From Terriglobia bacterium (lineage in GTDB: Bacteria > Acidobacteriota > Terriglobia > Terriglobales > Acidobacteriaceae), in assembly GCA_021325035.1 (NCBI GenBank), contig JAJPHW010000028.1:1-38613 (forward strand): 38,613 bases of DNA, written 5' to 3'. Position numbers and translations under genes: made by a program. Below the pieces are notes generated by a model that was given only the letters and a program-made list of their open reading frames with translations, was not told the origin of the DNA and searched no databases. This document shows, piece by piece, positions 30,679 to 38,557 of this stretch (position 1 is its first letter; each line of letters opens with the position of its first letter).

Positions 30679-30703
30679 CCAGGTGTGAGTCAAACTCTGA
30701 CCT
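30679..30703. other. Hairpin in the long gap upstream of trxA
   Basis: CAGGT (30679-30683) pairs with ACCTG (30699-30703) and GAGT (30686-30689) with ACTC (30693-30696), with a GT/TG internal loop. It lies 150 bp upstream of trxA, just beyond the minus-strand terminator. Purpose unknown; the T-tract needed for a terminator is absent. Confidence 0.35.
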
Positions 30704-30708
30704 GAGGG

Positions 30709-30744
30709 CAAAATAAAAAGCGCCCTAAACCAATGTTTAGGACG
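30709..30744 (-). terminator. Strong minus-strand terminator inside a 487-bp gene-free gap
   Basis: Read on the minus strand, GCG and CCTAAAC pair with GTTTAGG and CGC (plus positions 30719-30729 and 30734-30744, one mismatch, loop ATTG), followed by TTTTTATTTT (30718-30709). The nearest gene ending upstream on that strand is the anti-sigma gene at 31017, 270 bp away. Either that operon has a long 3' UTR or a small RNA is made from about 30745-31000; the intervening sequence shows no known RNA family that I can identify. Confidence 0.75.
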
Positions 30745-31016
30745 CCCCGGCAGCCCTCCCCCAGAACTGCCAAACCACGAGTGGATGGTAAGACGGCGTG
30801 CATTTCCTGTAAACGTCACGGAGGTAACGGGTTAATTCCCGGTAGTCATTCGGGGAAATTGACTGAAGTAACCGGACAAAACCAGTGAATAACAGGAATG
30901 GATACGACTAAGCGTTTGAAACGGAAGGGCCTGAGTGATCACAGCTTTTGGAGCGCGAATCGGTTACTGAATCGGTGTTTTTTGGGTGGTTTGAAAATTT
31001 GCACAGCGGTTCGAAG

Positions 31017-32012
31017 TTACTGCTTCTGCCAGCTCTGCCCGGCATCGGCTGTTGCCCAGGTTCCAGTCGAGGTTGAAATCGTCCCATGTTGGGCGTCGCG
31101 GAATTCGAGCGCGGTGATGTCGGCGTTCAAGGCCACTCCGTTGGAAGAGGGCGTAACCTGCTCCCAGTGCGAACCGGCATCTGCGGAGTGGTAGAGCGCG
31201 CCTGCCGCGCCACCGACCCAGATATCCGAGCCAAAGGCGGTTACGGCGCGAAAAACTGTCCCGTTGGCGACTGTTATCGGCTGCCAGGTTTTTCCCGCAT
31301 CGAGAGAGCGCTGCAATACGCCATCTGGAGTCAACGTCCATCGCGGCCCAACGGTTTTGGAGAAGACCATGGCATTAGCCGCGCGATTTTCTGCCTTCGC
31401 ATCGGGAGCAAAGGCCATGCGGCTGGCCATGGCGCCAGAAGTCGGTGTGTTCGCTTCCATTGAATCGTGAGAGGCCGGACTTGAAGCAGGAGCGACGTCC
31501 GCGGCTACGGTTTTCTTTTCATCCAATCTTGGTGTGCTGGAGCTTTGTTCCTCGGCCTGTGCGGTTTCTGCCGGTGCGGAAGAGGCCACAGCCGGGGCGG
31601 GCGGAAGTACATCTTTTTGAATTGCGGGCGAAGGCTTTGCAAGTTGTGCAGTCGTTACCGGCGGAATCGCCGTAGCCATCTGATTGGTCGCAGGCTGTTC
31701 GCGTTGATAAAACGCGATTGCTCCGCCGACAACAACCACACATGCCGCCCAAACTGCCCAGCGGAAGCCACGCCAACGCTGTATGGACGTAACCGGCACA
31801 CGTGCATCCAGAATAGATTCAATCTCGGGCTGTGCCAGAATGGCGATGTCGCGGCAATCGGTGCATTGCGACAAATGCCGCAGGAGTCCAGCATTCTCGG
31901 CATCGCTTAGAGCTTTTTCAGCAAAGGCGCTTAGAAGATTCGCGTCAGGATGGTTTTCGGTATCCTTCGCTATCTGCAACCGCTGCTGCACGATTTTTGG
32001 AATTTGCTCCAT
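31017..32012 (-). CDS. Membrane anti-sigma factor (zinc-finger type) with extracytoplasmic Ycf48/BNR-like domain
   Basis: Paired regulator of the sigma factor just upstream. Cytoplasmic residues 1-80 hold an anti-sigma zinc-finger motif, H46-x3-C50-x2-C53 (RHLSQCTDCRD), with an upstream His (H21) as possible fourth ligand. One TM follows at about 84-102. Next is a long Pro/Ala/Ser-rich linker (about 105-215). The C-terminal 110 residues resemble Ycf48/BNR repeats (for example QRSLDAGKTWQPI, YHSADAGSHWEQV, ATADAGQSWQKQ), three Asp-box-like turns expected to lie outside the cytoplasm. The combination suggests a sensor: the outer beta-propeller-like part reacts to a signal, and the inner zinc domain frees the sigma factor. 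It starts 14 bp after the sigma stop. Confidence 0.85.
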   Translation of the reverse strand: MEQIPKIVQQRLQIAKDTENHPDANLLSAFAEKALSDAENAGLLRHLSQCTDCRDIAILAQPEIESILDARVPVTSIQRWRGFRWAVWAACVVVVGGAIAFYQREQPATNQMATAIPPVTTAQLAKPSPAIQKDVLPPAPAVASSAPAETAQAEEQSSSTPRLDEKKTVAADVAPASSPASHDSMEANTPTSGAMASRMAFAPDAKAENRAANAMVFSKTVGPRWTLTPDGVLQRSLDAGKTWQPITVANGTVFRAVTAFGSDIWVGGAAGALYHSADAGSHWEQVTPSSNGVALNADITALEFRDAQHGTISTSTGTWATADAGQSWQKQ

Positions 32013-32026
32013 GGAATCTGTGAATC

Positions 32027-32923
32027 TCAGCCCTTGTTCTTTGGGAACGCCGTTGCGCCCGTTTCTTGCGCCAAACTCTTGCGAATATTCACGTTTAAAT
32101 CCCTTACGTCCACTTCCATCGCTTCCTGCGCCTGCCGGCGGCTCATTCCGCGCTTGATGAGTGCGGCTAAAATGCTCTTCCTTAAAGACTTGGCGAGCTT
32201 ATCGAGCTTCCGGCTAATGGTAGATTCGTGTACGCCTAGCGTCTTTGCAATCTGCGCCAAAGTTCTATCGTCGAGGTAGTAGGCTGCCAGAACAAAACGA
32301 TCCTCGGGGGCAAGCTCTTCCAGGACTTCGTCGGTCACCGCGTCAAGGCGCGATTCCGTAACTTGTGGCGTGACTTCGGGCGCGGCGAACTGGACGCCTT
32401 CCTCGCTTTCTTCGTCCAAACTGACCAATCGGCGCTGCTTGCGGTAGCGATTGACGTACTCTTGCGCCAGCACAGTGCGCAGCCATCCTTCGAGAGAACC
32501 TCTTCCGGTGTATGAAGTCAGTTTCGATACGCGCTCTCCCTCACGGGTGCTGACCCCATAAAGATCGGCATAAAGCGAATCAGCCAATTCCCGCGCGGCG
32601 GATTGTTCACGCGCAATGTAGGCCGCAACTTCGTAGAGCTTTTCGCGGAAACGGGTGAGAAAGACTTCCCATGCGCGTTCGTTGCCCGCTGCACAGGCGC
32701 GGGCTAAAGCCAGATCTTCAAGGCGGAGGGAGGTCAACAGAGTGCGGAATTCTTTTTCGATCGCATTGTCACTTATGTATTTCGAGGCAACGGTTTGCAG
32801 GATTTCGCAGAATTGTGCGCTGCTGATAGCGAACTCGGCCGCCCGGCTTTTGCCATAGAGCTCTGCCATCAGCGATGCAAGGCTCGCCGGAATCTGCGCG
32901 GATTGACCTGAAAGTTTTGGCAT
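32027..32923 (-). CDS. ECF-like RNA polymerase sigma factor with extended N-terminus
   Basis: Alternative sigma factor directing a regulon under control of the anti-sigma protein encoded next. The region 2-like part is about 80-175 (ARACAAGNERAWEVFLTRFR to SLEGWLRTVLAQEYVNRYRK). The region 4 part is about 205-260 (LEELAPEDRFVLAAYYLDDR, then LAQIAKTLGVHESTISRKLD, a clear helix-turn-helix). At 298 residues it is about 100 longer than typical ECF factors because of an N-terminal domain (1-80, helical, unknown) and a C-terminal tail. I use the ATG at 32923; a TTG six bases earlier is the alternative. Two-gene operon with the anti-sigma gene. Confidence 0.88.
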   Translation of the reverse strand: MPKLSGQSAQIPASLASLMAELYGKSRAAEFAISSAQFCEILQTVASKYISDNAIEKEFRTLLTSLRLEDLALARACAAGNERAWEVFLTRFREKLYEVAAYIAREQSAARELADSLYADLYGVSTREGERVSKLTSYTGRGSLEGWLRTVLAQEYVNRYRKQRRLVSLDEESEEGVQFAAPEVTPQVTESRLDAVTDEVLEELAPEDRFVLAAYYLDDRTLAQIAKTLGVHESTISRKLDKLAKSLRKSILAALIKRGMSRRQAQEAMEVDVRDLNVNIRKSLAQETGATAFPKNKG

Positions 32924-33118
32924 GAACAATGCAGCCGCACTGATGCTATCAACTTTTCAGATGCAAGAGATTGCTTTTTTGCCGTTCTTGATTATGAGTA
33001 GAAAGACGTGGTGCGGCTGTCCGCCGGTTTCGGTTTTGCAGTGACATGCTTCCGAACTTCTGCGGGCGAAATACTCGTAGCGCGGGCAGTTGCACCGCAC
33101 CAGCGTGCGATTTGTGCA

Positions 33119-33346
33119 TTAGCGGGTAAGACGAATTCGCAGGCTGTGGACGAAACCCGCCCACGCGGCATGGGCCGTACCACTCTCCAGATAAGGCGCG
33201 CCCAGGAAGGCGCCGGCTGCGCTTACAGCCCATGTTTCCCAATTCTTGATTCCCAGCGGCAATTCTTCTGCTTGGGAAGCCGGTGAAGGCTTCTCAAGCA
33301 GATCTGTATCCGAAGACATTCCGGGCTGATTTTGCGAGTGGTCCAC
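33119..33346 (-). CDS. Possible small hypothetical protein
   Basis: A 75-residue frame starting GTG at 33346 (or ATG 33319): an acidic, polar N-terminus (MSSDTDLLEKPSPASQAEEL) then a semi-hydrophobic segment (WAVSAAGAFLGAPYLESG) and a basic end (RIRLTR). The composition is protein-like, but the start has no clear ribosome site and a comparable plus-strand frame overlaps it (33008-33286). I do not recognise a family. The flanks, 32930-33118 and 33347-33374, hold nothing I can name. Confidence 0.35.
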   Translation of the reverse strand: MDHSQNQPGMSSDTDLLEKPSPASQAEELPLGIKNWETWAVSAAGAFLGAPYLESGTAHAAWAGFVHSLRIRLTR

Positions 33347-33374
33347 ATTGGCATATTCGACGAGAGTTCGAAGT

Positions 33375-33407
33375 ACGTAAAGTTACGTCGGGGACATTCC
33401 GCATGTC
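33375..33407. promoter_or_regulatory. Two palindromes upstream of the ferredoxin reductase gene
   Basis: ACGTAA and TTACGT form a perfect 14-bp palindrome around AG (33375-33388). GACAT and ATGTC form a second one around TCCGC (33393-33407). They lie about 150 bp before the reductase start; CATAAT soon after (33419-33424) may be a -10 element. These are candidate binding sites for redox-responsive regulators. Confidence 0.45.
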
Positions 33408-33547
33408 ACTAAAGGGCCATAATAGGGACGAGCATTTTTTAGAACATTTCTCGAATTTCCGGCAGTGTTCGTGAGCAGGACATCTCAATTTGCTGTAAAC
33501 TGAGGCGCTTGCGCGGTTAAAGGTATGACGGCTCTTTGTGAGGAATC

Positions 33548-34324
33548 ATGACCACTGGCGACGATAAGTTTTACCGGGTCAAAATTACCAAGCGGGTGGA
33601 TTTTGCGCCGGACCTTTGGATGATTAGGGTACAGGCAGGCGGGGCCTTCAATTTTAGTCCCGGCCAGTACGCCACGCTCGGCGTGGATGGGCCGCAGAAA
33701 CGCCACGAGAAGCCCTACTCCATCGTTTCTTCGCCATATGAAGATGAAATCGAATTTTTCTTTGAGCTGGTGCCGCAAGGTGAATTGACTCCGTTAATCT
33801 ATGCCCTGCAAGTCGGCGATGAGATGTGGATGCGCAAAGCCGCAAAGGGCCGTTTCACTTTGGACACAAAGAGCGGCCGCACGAACCACTTTTTAGTTTC
33901 TACGGTTACCGGCCTCGCGCCTTACGTCAGCTACGTCCGCACTCTTTACAAAGATTGGAAGGAAGGCAAGTTTACTGGCGAGCATAAACTGTTTTGTTTG
34001 AACGGAGCCAGCCGCTCGTGGGAGTTGGGTTACGTCGAGGAGATGCAGAAGTTCGCGGCAGAGGTTCCGTGGCTGACTTATATTCCGACGGTCAGCCGCC
34101 CCTGGGACGACGAAAAATGGACCGGTGAAAAAGGCCGCGTGGACGAATTGATCCGCAAATACACCGACATGTGGGGGCTGAACCCTGCAAACAGCACCGC
34201 TTATCTATGCGGCCATCCTGACATGATCGAAAATGGCAAGGGGATTCTAAAGCGTATCGGCTTTACCAAGGACCACATGAAGGAAGAGATTTACTGGATT
34301 CCGGGTAAAGAAGTGCCCGCGTAA
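33548..34324 (+). CDS. fpr: Ferredoxin(flavodoxin)-NADP+ reductase
   Basis: FAD-dependent oxidoreductase passing electrons between NADPH and ferredoxin or flavodoxin. The FAD-binding barrel has the motif KPYSIVSSP (variant of RxYS) in HEKPYSIVSSPYE and FFFELVPQGELT; the NADP domain has TVTGLAPYVSYVRTL (from GTGLAP) and the YLCGHPDMI motif. The end EEIYW with a near C-terminal aromatic stacks on the flavin in this family. The 258 residues suit the plant-type bacterial Fpr subgroup. GAGGAATC precedes the ATG at 33548. It converges with the cupin gene with one base between stops. Confidence 0.92.
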   Translation: MTTGDDKFYRVKITKRVDFAPDLWMIRVQAGGAFNFSPGQYATLGVDGPQKRHEKPYSIVSSPYEDEIEFFFELVPQGELTPLIYALQVGDEMWMRKAAKGRFTLDTKSGRTNHFLVSTVTGLAPYVSYVRTLYKDWKEGKFTGEHKLFCLNGASRSWELGYVEEMQKFAAEVPWLTYIPTVSRPWDDEKWTGEKGRVDELIRKYTDMWGLNPANSTAYLCGHPDMIENGKGILKRIGFTKDHMKEEIYWIPGKEVPA

Positions 34325-34325
34325 G

Positions 34326-34664
34326 CTAGGAAGTTTCCGCTGGGGCGAAAAAGACGAGCACGGTCAAATCTTCTTGAACGTCGTAGAAGCGATGTTCAAC
34401 ATTCGCGGCCACAAAAATCACACTACCCGCGCTAACCGATTGATCTTCGTCGCCGGCTTTCATGCGCGCCCGCCCGCTGACGACGTAATACAGCTCATCT
34501 TCACGGTGCGGAGATTGCAGGTCTTTCTCTCCAGTCTTCAGAACGTACACGCCCGCGCTCATGGTTGGAATGCGGAGAAATTCGAGATAGCGCTTGTCTC
34601 TGGTGGTGCGTTCCTGAAGCAAGTCCGAAATGTGGAGGAAGTTCTTCAAACTAGTGGTTACCAT
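34326..34664 (-). CDS. Single-domain cupin protein
   Basis: A 112-residue beta-barrel of the RmlC-like cupin fold, with a first motif at HREDELYYVVSGRARM (the Glu and His positions only partly kept: H-x-E-D-E) and second motif near AGSVIFVAANVEHRFYDV (final His kept). Such proteins are either small dioxygenases or isomerases or ligand-binding regulators; this one has a plausible metal site of H, E and H. The start is ATG 34664, with GTG 34667 an alternative; no clear ribosome site. Its start lies only 8 bp after the stop of the HTH/TPR gene on the same strand, so it is probably translated from that gene's message. Confidence 0.85.
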   Translation of the reverse strand: MVTTSLKNFLHISDLLQERTTRDKRYLEFLRIPTMSAGVYVLKTGEKDLQSPHREDELYYVVSGRARMKAGDEDQSVSAGSVIFVAANVEHRFYDVQEDLTVLVFFAPAETS

Positions 34665-34672
34665 CACGAGAT

Positions 34673-36511
34673 TTAAGGCAAGCCGATTTTATGCACCAGT
34701 TCTTCAAACCGTGGATCGGAGCGAAGAGGATCCAGCAGAAAGTCCGTTTTCAAGGCGGTCAGCAGCCAGTCGCGTTCTTGATACGCGGTATCGAGCCACT
34801 CGAAGGCTCGATCTTTATCGCCCAAGTCAGAGTACAAGGCGGCAATGCCGAATGCTGACGAGTACCCGTTCTTGCGCTGCTGTTGCCGGATTTCTATGCC
34901 TTTGGCAAGCGCGCCTTTCCAGCCGCTGGATTGAAACCCCTGATCGAGTGCGGCGGCAAAGGCCGCTTCCCGCGTATCACCAGAGAGCTTGCCGAATGCT
35001 TTCCATTCTTCGATTACCTGCGGATACATCCGCTTGCCCCAATACGCGAGCGCCAGGCAGTGATGCGCCCGCGCAAAGGTGGCGTCGTCGCCGGCTAATT
35101 TCTGACAGACGTTGATGGCTTCGTTGAAACGACGCGCCATGTTATGCACGTCCCCGACCTGGCTGGTAATGACCGACGACAGCGGATCGAGCTGATGCGC
35201 GCGCGTGATTTCCGCTAGTGCTTCCTGCTCCCGGCCGCCAATCATGCCCATTTTTTCGGCATACCACTCGTGCGAAGTAGGATCGTTGGGGTCGAGCTCG
35301 AAGGCCTTTTTATATTCAGCTTCGCCTCCGGCGAAATTCCAGTCGTACTCCATCTCGCTGCCGCCAAGTACCGCATGAGGGCGAGCCAAAGTCGGATCCA
35401 ATTCGAGTGCCCGGCGGGCGGCCGCGCTGGCTTTGGGATCATTGTCGCTCGGCGCGCCACTGAAGGTGGGTTGCCTTACGTAATAGGCATCCGCTAATCC
35501 GGCGTAAGCGGAGGCATAGCCAGGGTCTTTGGCGATGGCTTGATTGAAATAAGAAATAGCGGTTTCGAGATCGGCGGTAGTGCGCTTGTTCCAGGCGTAG
35601 CGACCCTTTAAATACAACTCGTACGCTTCAGGATTCTGGGTCCCTTGTCTTGTCACTTGCTGCTTTTCGGAAGGGCTGAGCTTGGAGCGCAATTTGTCGG
35701 CGATGTCGCCGGCGATTTGCTGCTGCAACGAGATGATGTCGCCGCTTTTGCCGTGATATTGCTGACCCCAGATTTCAGTGTTATCGCGGACGTCCGTGAG
35801 CTCTGCGGTGACTTCGATATTGTCGCCCTGCGGTACTACCTTGCCAGTGACTAGAACCGCCACGCCGAGTTCATTGCCAACCGTTCGCGCGTCAACGTCT
35901 TTACCTTTGTAGCGAAAGACCGAGTTGCGCGATTTCACTTTGAGTTGTGGCACATGAGTGAGGTTGTCAATCAGGGATTCAGTAATGCCGTCGCTTAGAT
36001 ACTCGGTGGTTGCGTCTCCGCCTCCATTGGCAAAGGGAAGTACGGCGATGGAGTCAGGGCCGGGGGAGTGATGCAATAGCGTTACACCCAGAATTGAAAT
36101 CGCAAGTAAGATGGCGGCGAGCCCACCGATTTTCCAAAGACTGTTGCCGGGAGCCGGCTTAGAAATTGACTTGAGCGCCTCAGTCCGAATAGGAGATTTA
36201 GCAGGGAGCGTTTCCACGGCGCTGTGGCCGTCAATGAATGCGATGCGCGTACCTTTGCCGTTGGAGTCCGGTGCCGCCTGATTGGCCCGTGACGCAACTT
36301 CTGCGTTCCGAGACATTTCCAGCCATGCGGTGAGTTCTTCGGTATAGGCGAAAACTTTCCCGCCAGCGCCGCCGGGAGCCCGGTGGACGGGCAGACCACG
36401 CTGCTTTTCCCAACGCCGCAGGGTGCGCTCGTCGCATTCGAAGAACGCGGCGATCTCTTTCCACGAACCAAGGCGCCGGTTAGGCGGTTGAATTTTACTC
36501 AAACTGCTCAT
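34673..36511 (-). CDS. Membrane HTH/TPR regulator (CadC-like topology, excisionase-type HTH)
   Basis: One-component membrane transcription regulator common in Acidobacteria. Residues 13-70 form an excisionase/MerR-like winged helix (LGSWKEIAAFFECDERTLRR, WEKQRGLPVHR) expected to bind DNA. A linker leads to a single TM (about 128-146). The outer part begins with a TolB/adenylate-cyclase-associated N-like domain (DSIAVLPFANGGGDATTEYL and ITESLIDNLTHVPQLKVKSR), then TPR-type helical repeats (for example AISYFNQAIAKDPGYASAYA, AEYKKAFELDPNDPTSHEWY). The 612-residue length is normal for the group. It is divergent from the HAF-repeat gene; four tandem near-repeats lie in its leader. The signal sensed is unknown. 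Confidence 0.88.
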   Translation of the reverse strand: MSSLSKIQPPNRRLGSWKEIAAFFECDERTLRRWEKQRGLPVHRAPGGAGGKVFAYTEELTAWLEMSRNAEVASRANQAAPDSNGKGTRIAFIDGHSAVETLPAKSPIRTEALKSISKPAPGNSLWKIGGLAAILLAISILGVTLLHHSPGPDSIAVLPFANGGGDATTEYLSDGITESLIDNLTHVPQLKVKSRNSVFRYKGKDVDARTVGNELGVAVLVTGKVVPQGDNIEVTAELTDVRDNTEIWGQQYHGKSGDIISLQQQIAGDIADKLRSKLSPSEKQQVTRQGTQNPEAYELYLKGRYAWNKRTTADLETAISYFNQAIAKDPGYASAYAGLADAYYVRQPTFSGAPSDNDPKASAAARRALELDPTLARPHAVLGGSEMEYDWNFAGGEAEYKKAFELDPNDPTSHEWYAEKMGMIGGREQEALAEITRAHQLDPLSSVITSQVGDVHNMARRFNEAINVCQKLAGDDATFARAHHCLALAYWGKRMYPQVIEEWKAFGKLSGDTREAAFAAALDQGFQSSGWKGALAKGIEIRQQQRKNGYSSAFGIAALYSDLGDKDRAFEWLDTAYQERDWLLTALKTDFLLDPLRSDPRFEELVHKIGLP

Positions 36512-36522
36512 GCACTCGGCGT

Positions 36523-36563
36523 ATGTCCGTAGATGTCCGCAAGATGCCCGTAGATGTCACTTG
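36523..36563 (-). promoter_or_regulatory. Four tandem 10-11 bp repeats in the leader of the HTH/TPR gene
   Basis: Plus-strand copies: ATGTCCGTAG (36523-36532), ATGTCCGCAAG (36533-36543), ATGCCCGTAG (36544-36553), ATGTCACTTG (36554-36563). The period of 10-11 bp equals one helical turn. They lie just upstream of the start codon at 36511. A -10-like TATACT is on the minus strand at 36591-36586, so the repeats would be in the transcribed leader. An array in phase with the helix suits cooperative binding by the HTH protein itself. Confidence 0.6.
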
Positions 36564-36601
36564 CGGGGGAGGGAGCTGCCGCGCCAGTATAGCCGAGTCA
36601 T

Positions 36602-36634
36602 AAGCGGTTTACTACCGTTTTTAGTTAACCGCTT
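36602..36634. promoter_or_regulatory. 8-bp inverted repeat near the -35 of the HTH/TPR promoter
   Basis: AAGCGGTT (36602-36609) and AACCGCTT (36627-36634), 17-nt spacer, in the centre of the divergent region between the HTH/TPR gene and the HAF-repeat gene. It overlaps the expected -35 position of the minus-strand promoter. Candidate operator for either direction. Confidence 0.5.
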
Positions 36635-36732
36635 GTGATTAGTGGTCGCGTCATCCAAACGGGGATGTGCAAATTATTGCACTCTTCGAATGGGTCGCGG
36701 CAAGCTTCTCGACCAATTCAGGAGACCATGAC

Positions 36733-38448
36733 ATGAATTGCATCAATGGCCACGCTGTGGACTTTCAACCTATCGCCGACTCTCTTCCTAGGCGAACATT
36801 GCGGCCCCGGTTCACCGGGCTGCTGTTCCTACTGATATTCACCGTAATTATCCTATCCAGCACTTTTAGCGCATTTGGCCAGGGCTTCCAAATGACCCAA
36901 TTGATCGTTCCGGGCGCGCAGACAGCAAGCACTTTCCCGTTAGGCGTGAATGTCAGCGGTTCTGTGGTTGGCTATTACACCAACTCGTCAGGCGCGTGGG
37001 AAGGGTTTCTGTATTCGGCCGGCACTTACACGGCAATCAGCTATCCCGGAGCCACCGCTTATACGCGCGCGAGTGGAATCAACGATTCGGGAATTGTGGT
37101 GGGTGATTATCAGATCAATGGCGATAACGTGATCCACAGCTATACCTATTCGGCAGGAACTTACACTCCATATGGCGACTACAAAGGGCTGTCCACTACA
37201 CTCTCCGGAATCAATAACGCGGGCGATAAGGTCGGATCGGTCGGCGGAAACGGAATTGTTGAAGGCTACATTGACATCGGCGGGCAGTTCACTACGTTTT
37301 ATGCTTCCGGCACCGATGCTACTTATGCCTTCGGCATTAACAGTTCCCGGGAAGTGGTGGGTCAATTTTTCACTTCCAGCGGCAACTACCATGGCTTCTC
37401 GCGCACTGCGAGCGGAGTCATTACGCAAATCGATTATCCCGGTGCGCAGAACACGGTATGTTACGGAATTAACGACGCCGGAGAAATCACTGGAACATAC
37501 ATCAATTCGTCAGGTTTGCCCTACGGTTTCACTTATGCCAACGGCAAGTTCGCAACTACTGACTTCGCAGGTACTCGCGGCGTAAACAGCAAAGGCGCCT
37601 ACGATGGATTCTACTGGGGAGTGGATGGAGTCGCGCAGGCCTATCTGGCAGTGCCGCAAGTCTTCAAGTTGACGGGCACAAAAATCCCCAAATCCCAACA
37701 GGGCGCATTAAACGCGGTCAATAAGGCGCAAGTGGCCGTGGGCAGTTACGTTGATTCCACTGGCAAAGCGCATGGCATGATGGCGACGCTGACCACCTTG
37801 AAGAACATTGATGACGCGAAGGGAGTTAGTACGACTTGCCTGGGGATTAACTCAAGCAACGTGATTGTTGGCGATTATTTCGACACGAGTGGCAATCCGC
37901 ATGGATTCGAATACAGCGGCGGTACATTCACCGACATCCCCGGGCCATCGGGCGCACTCTCCAGCGATGCGACCGGCATCAATGACGCCGGCGAAATCTC
38001 TGGAGACTTTTACTCCGGTTCCGATGGCCTTCATCACGGCTTCGTGCTCAAGAGCGGCGTGTACACGCAGCTTGATGTGCCCGGCGCCATCGAAACCTTT
38101 GGCGGCGGCATCAATGCCTCCGGCTCGATCACATTCTTCTGGGTGGATTCCGCAGGCTACATACAATCGTCGCTCTACAACGGAACCAGCTATACGACGA
38201 TCGATGTTCCGGGCGCTGCTTCGAGCTACGCACAGGGCATCAACACTGCGGGTGACATTGTCTTCATTTGGTTCGACCCGTATAGCGTTGAGCACGGAGC
38301 ATTGAAAAAAGGGAATTCTTATTTTGTATTCGATTTCCCCAACGGCTCAAAGACAGTAGCCAGGGGCATCAACGACAACGATCTGCTGGTTGGGTCTTAT
38401 GTGCCGGCAGGCCAAACGCTGCCGCAACCGTACTACGGTACGGAGTAA
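36733..38448 (+). CDS. Secreted HAF-repeat protein
   Basis: Large exported protein of unknown function with about twelve HAF-family repeats. From the ATG at 36733 (AGGAGA 7 nt before) an N-terminal cytoplasmic stretch of 30 or so residues is followed by a long hydrophobic segment (RFTGLLFLLIFTVIILSSTF) and a cleavage-like AFGQG, so it is a signal peptide with an extended n-region. Each repeat contains a core such as GINDSGIVVGDY, GINDAGEITGTY, GINSSNVIVGDY or GINDAGEISGDF, then HGF and a strand ending in IDYPGA or similar; period 40-50 residues. Repeats 6, 10 and 11 are degenerate. The family is thought to form beta-propeller-like surfaces. Divergent from the HTH/TPR regulator, whose product may control it. 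Confidence 0.85.
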   Translation: MNCINGHAVDFQPIADSLPRRTLRPRFTGLLFLLIFTVIILSSTFSAFGQGFQMTQLIVPGAQTASTFPLGVNVSGSVVGYYTNSSGAWEGFLYSAGTYTAISYPGATAYTRASGINDSGIVVGDYQINGDNVIHSYTYSAGTYTPYGDYKGLSTTLSGINNAGDKVGSVGGNGIVEGYIDIGGQFTTFYASGTDATYAFGINSSREVVGQFFTSSGNYHGFSRTASGVITQIDYPGAQNTVCYGINDAGEITGTYINSSGLPYGFTYANGKFATTDFAGTRGVNSKGAYDGFYWGVDGVAQAYLAVPQVFKLTGTKIPKSQQGALNAVNKAQVAVGSYVDSTGKAHGMMATLTTLKNIDDAKGVSTTCLGINSSNVIVGDYFDTSGNPHGFEYSGGTFTDIPGPSGALSSDATGINDAGEISGDFYSGSDGLHHGFVLKSGVYTQLDVPGAIETFGGGINASGSITFFWVDSAGYIQSSLYNGTSYTTIDVPGAASSYAQGINTAGDIVFIWFDPYSVEHGALKKGNSYFVFDFPNGSKTVARGINDNDLLVGSYVPAGQTLPQPYYGTE

Positions 38449-38470
38449 ACGGCAGAGCAAAGTTCGGGGG

Positions 38471-38517
38471 AGTGCCCTCTGGTTTCGCGCAGTATGCGAG
38501 ATTGGTGGGCACTTTTT
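38471..38517 (+). terminator. Intrinsic terminator after the HAF-repeat gene
   Basis: AGTGCCC (38471-38477) pairs with GGGCACT (38507-38513), with an inner TCGC/GCGA hairpin, and a TTTTT run follows (38513-38517). It is 22 bp past the stop codon. Confidence 0.8.
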
Positions 38518-38557
38518 AGTGCTTACTTTTCGGGAATACGAATGCGGGAAGAATTTC

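Noticed and set aside
30622-30819. Minus-strand 65-residue ORF across the terminator
   Set aside because: It reads through a strong intrinsic terminator and has no plausible start signal.
30745-31016. Riboswitch or known structural RNA (SRP, 6S, RNase P, tmRNA, GEMM, cobalamin) in the trxA/anti-sigma gap
   Set aside because: Checked both strands for the conserved cores of these families and did not find them; kept only as a possible unnamed small RNA.
33008-33286. Plus-strand 92-residue ORF opposite the small 33119-33346 gene
   Set aside because: Cys/Arg-rich low-information translation without ribosome site; the minus-strand frame is somewhat more protein-like, though also uncertain.
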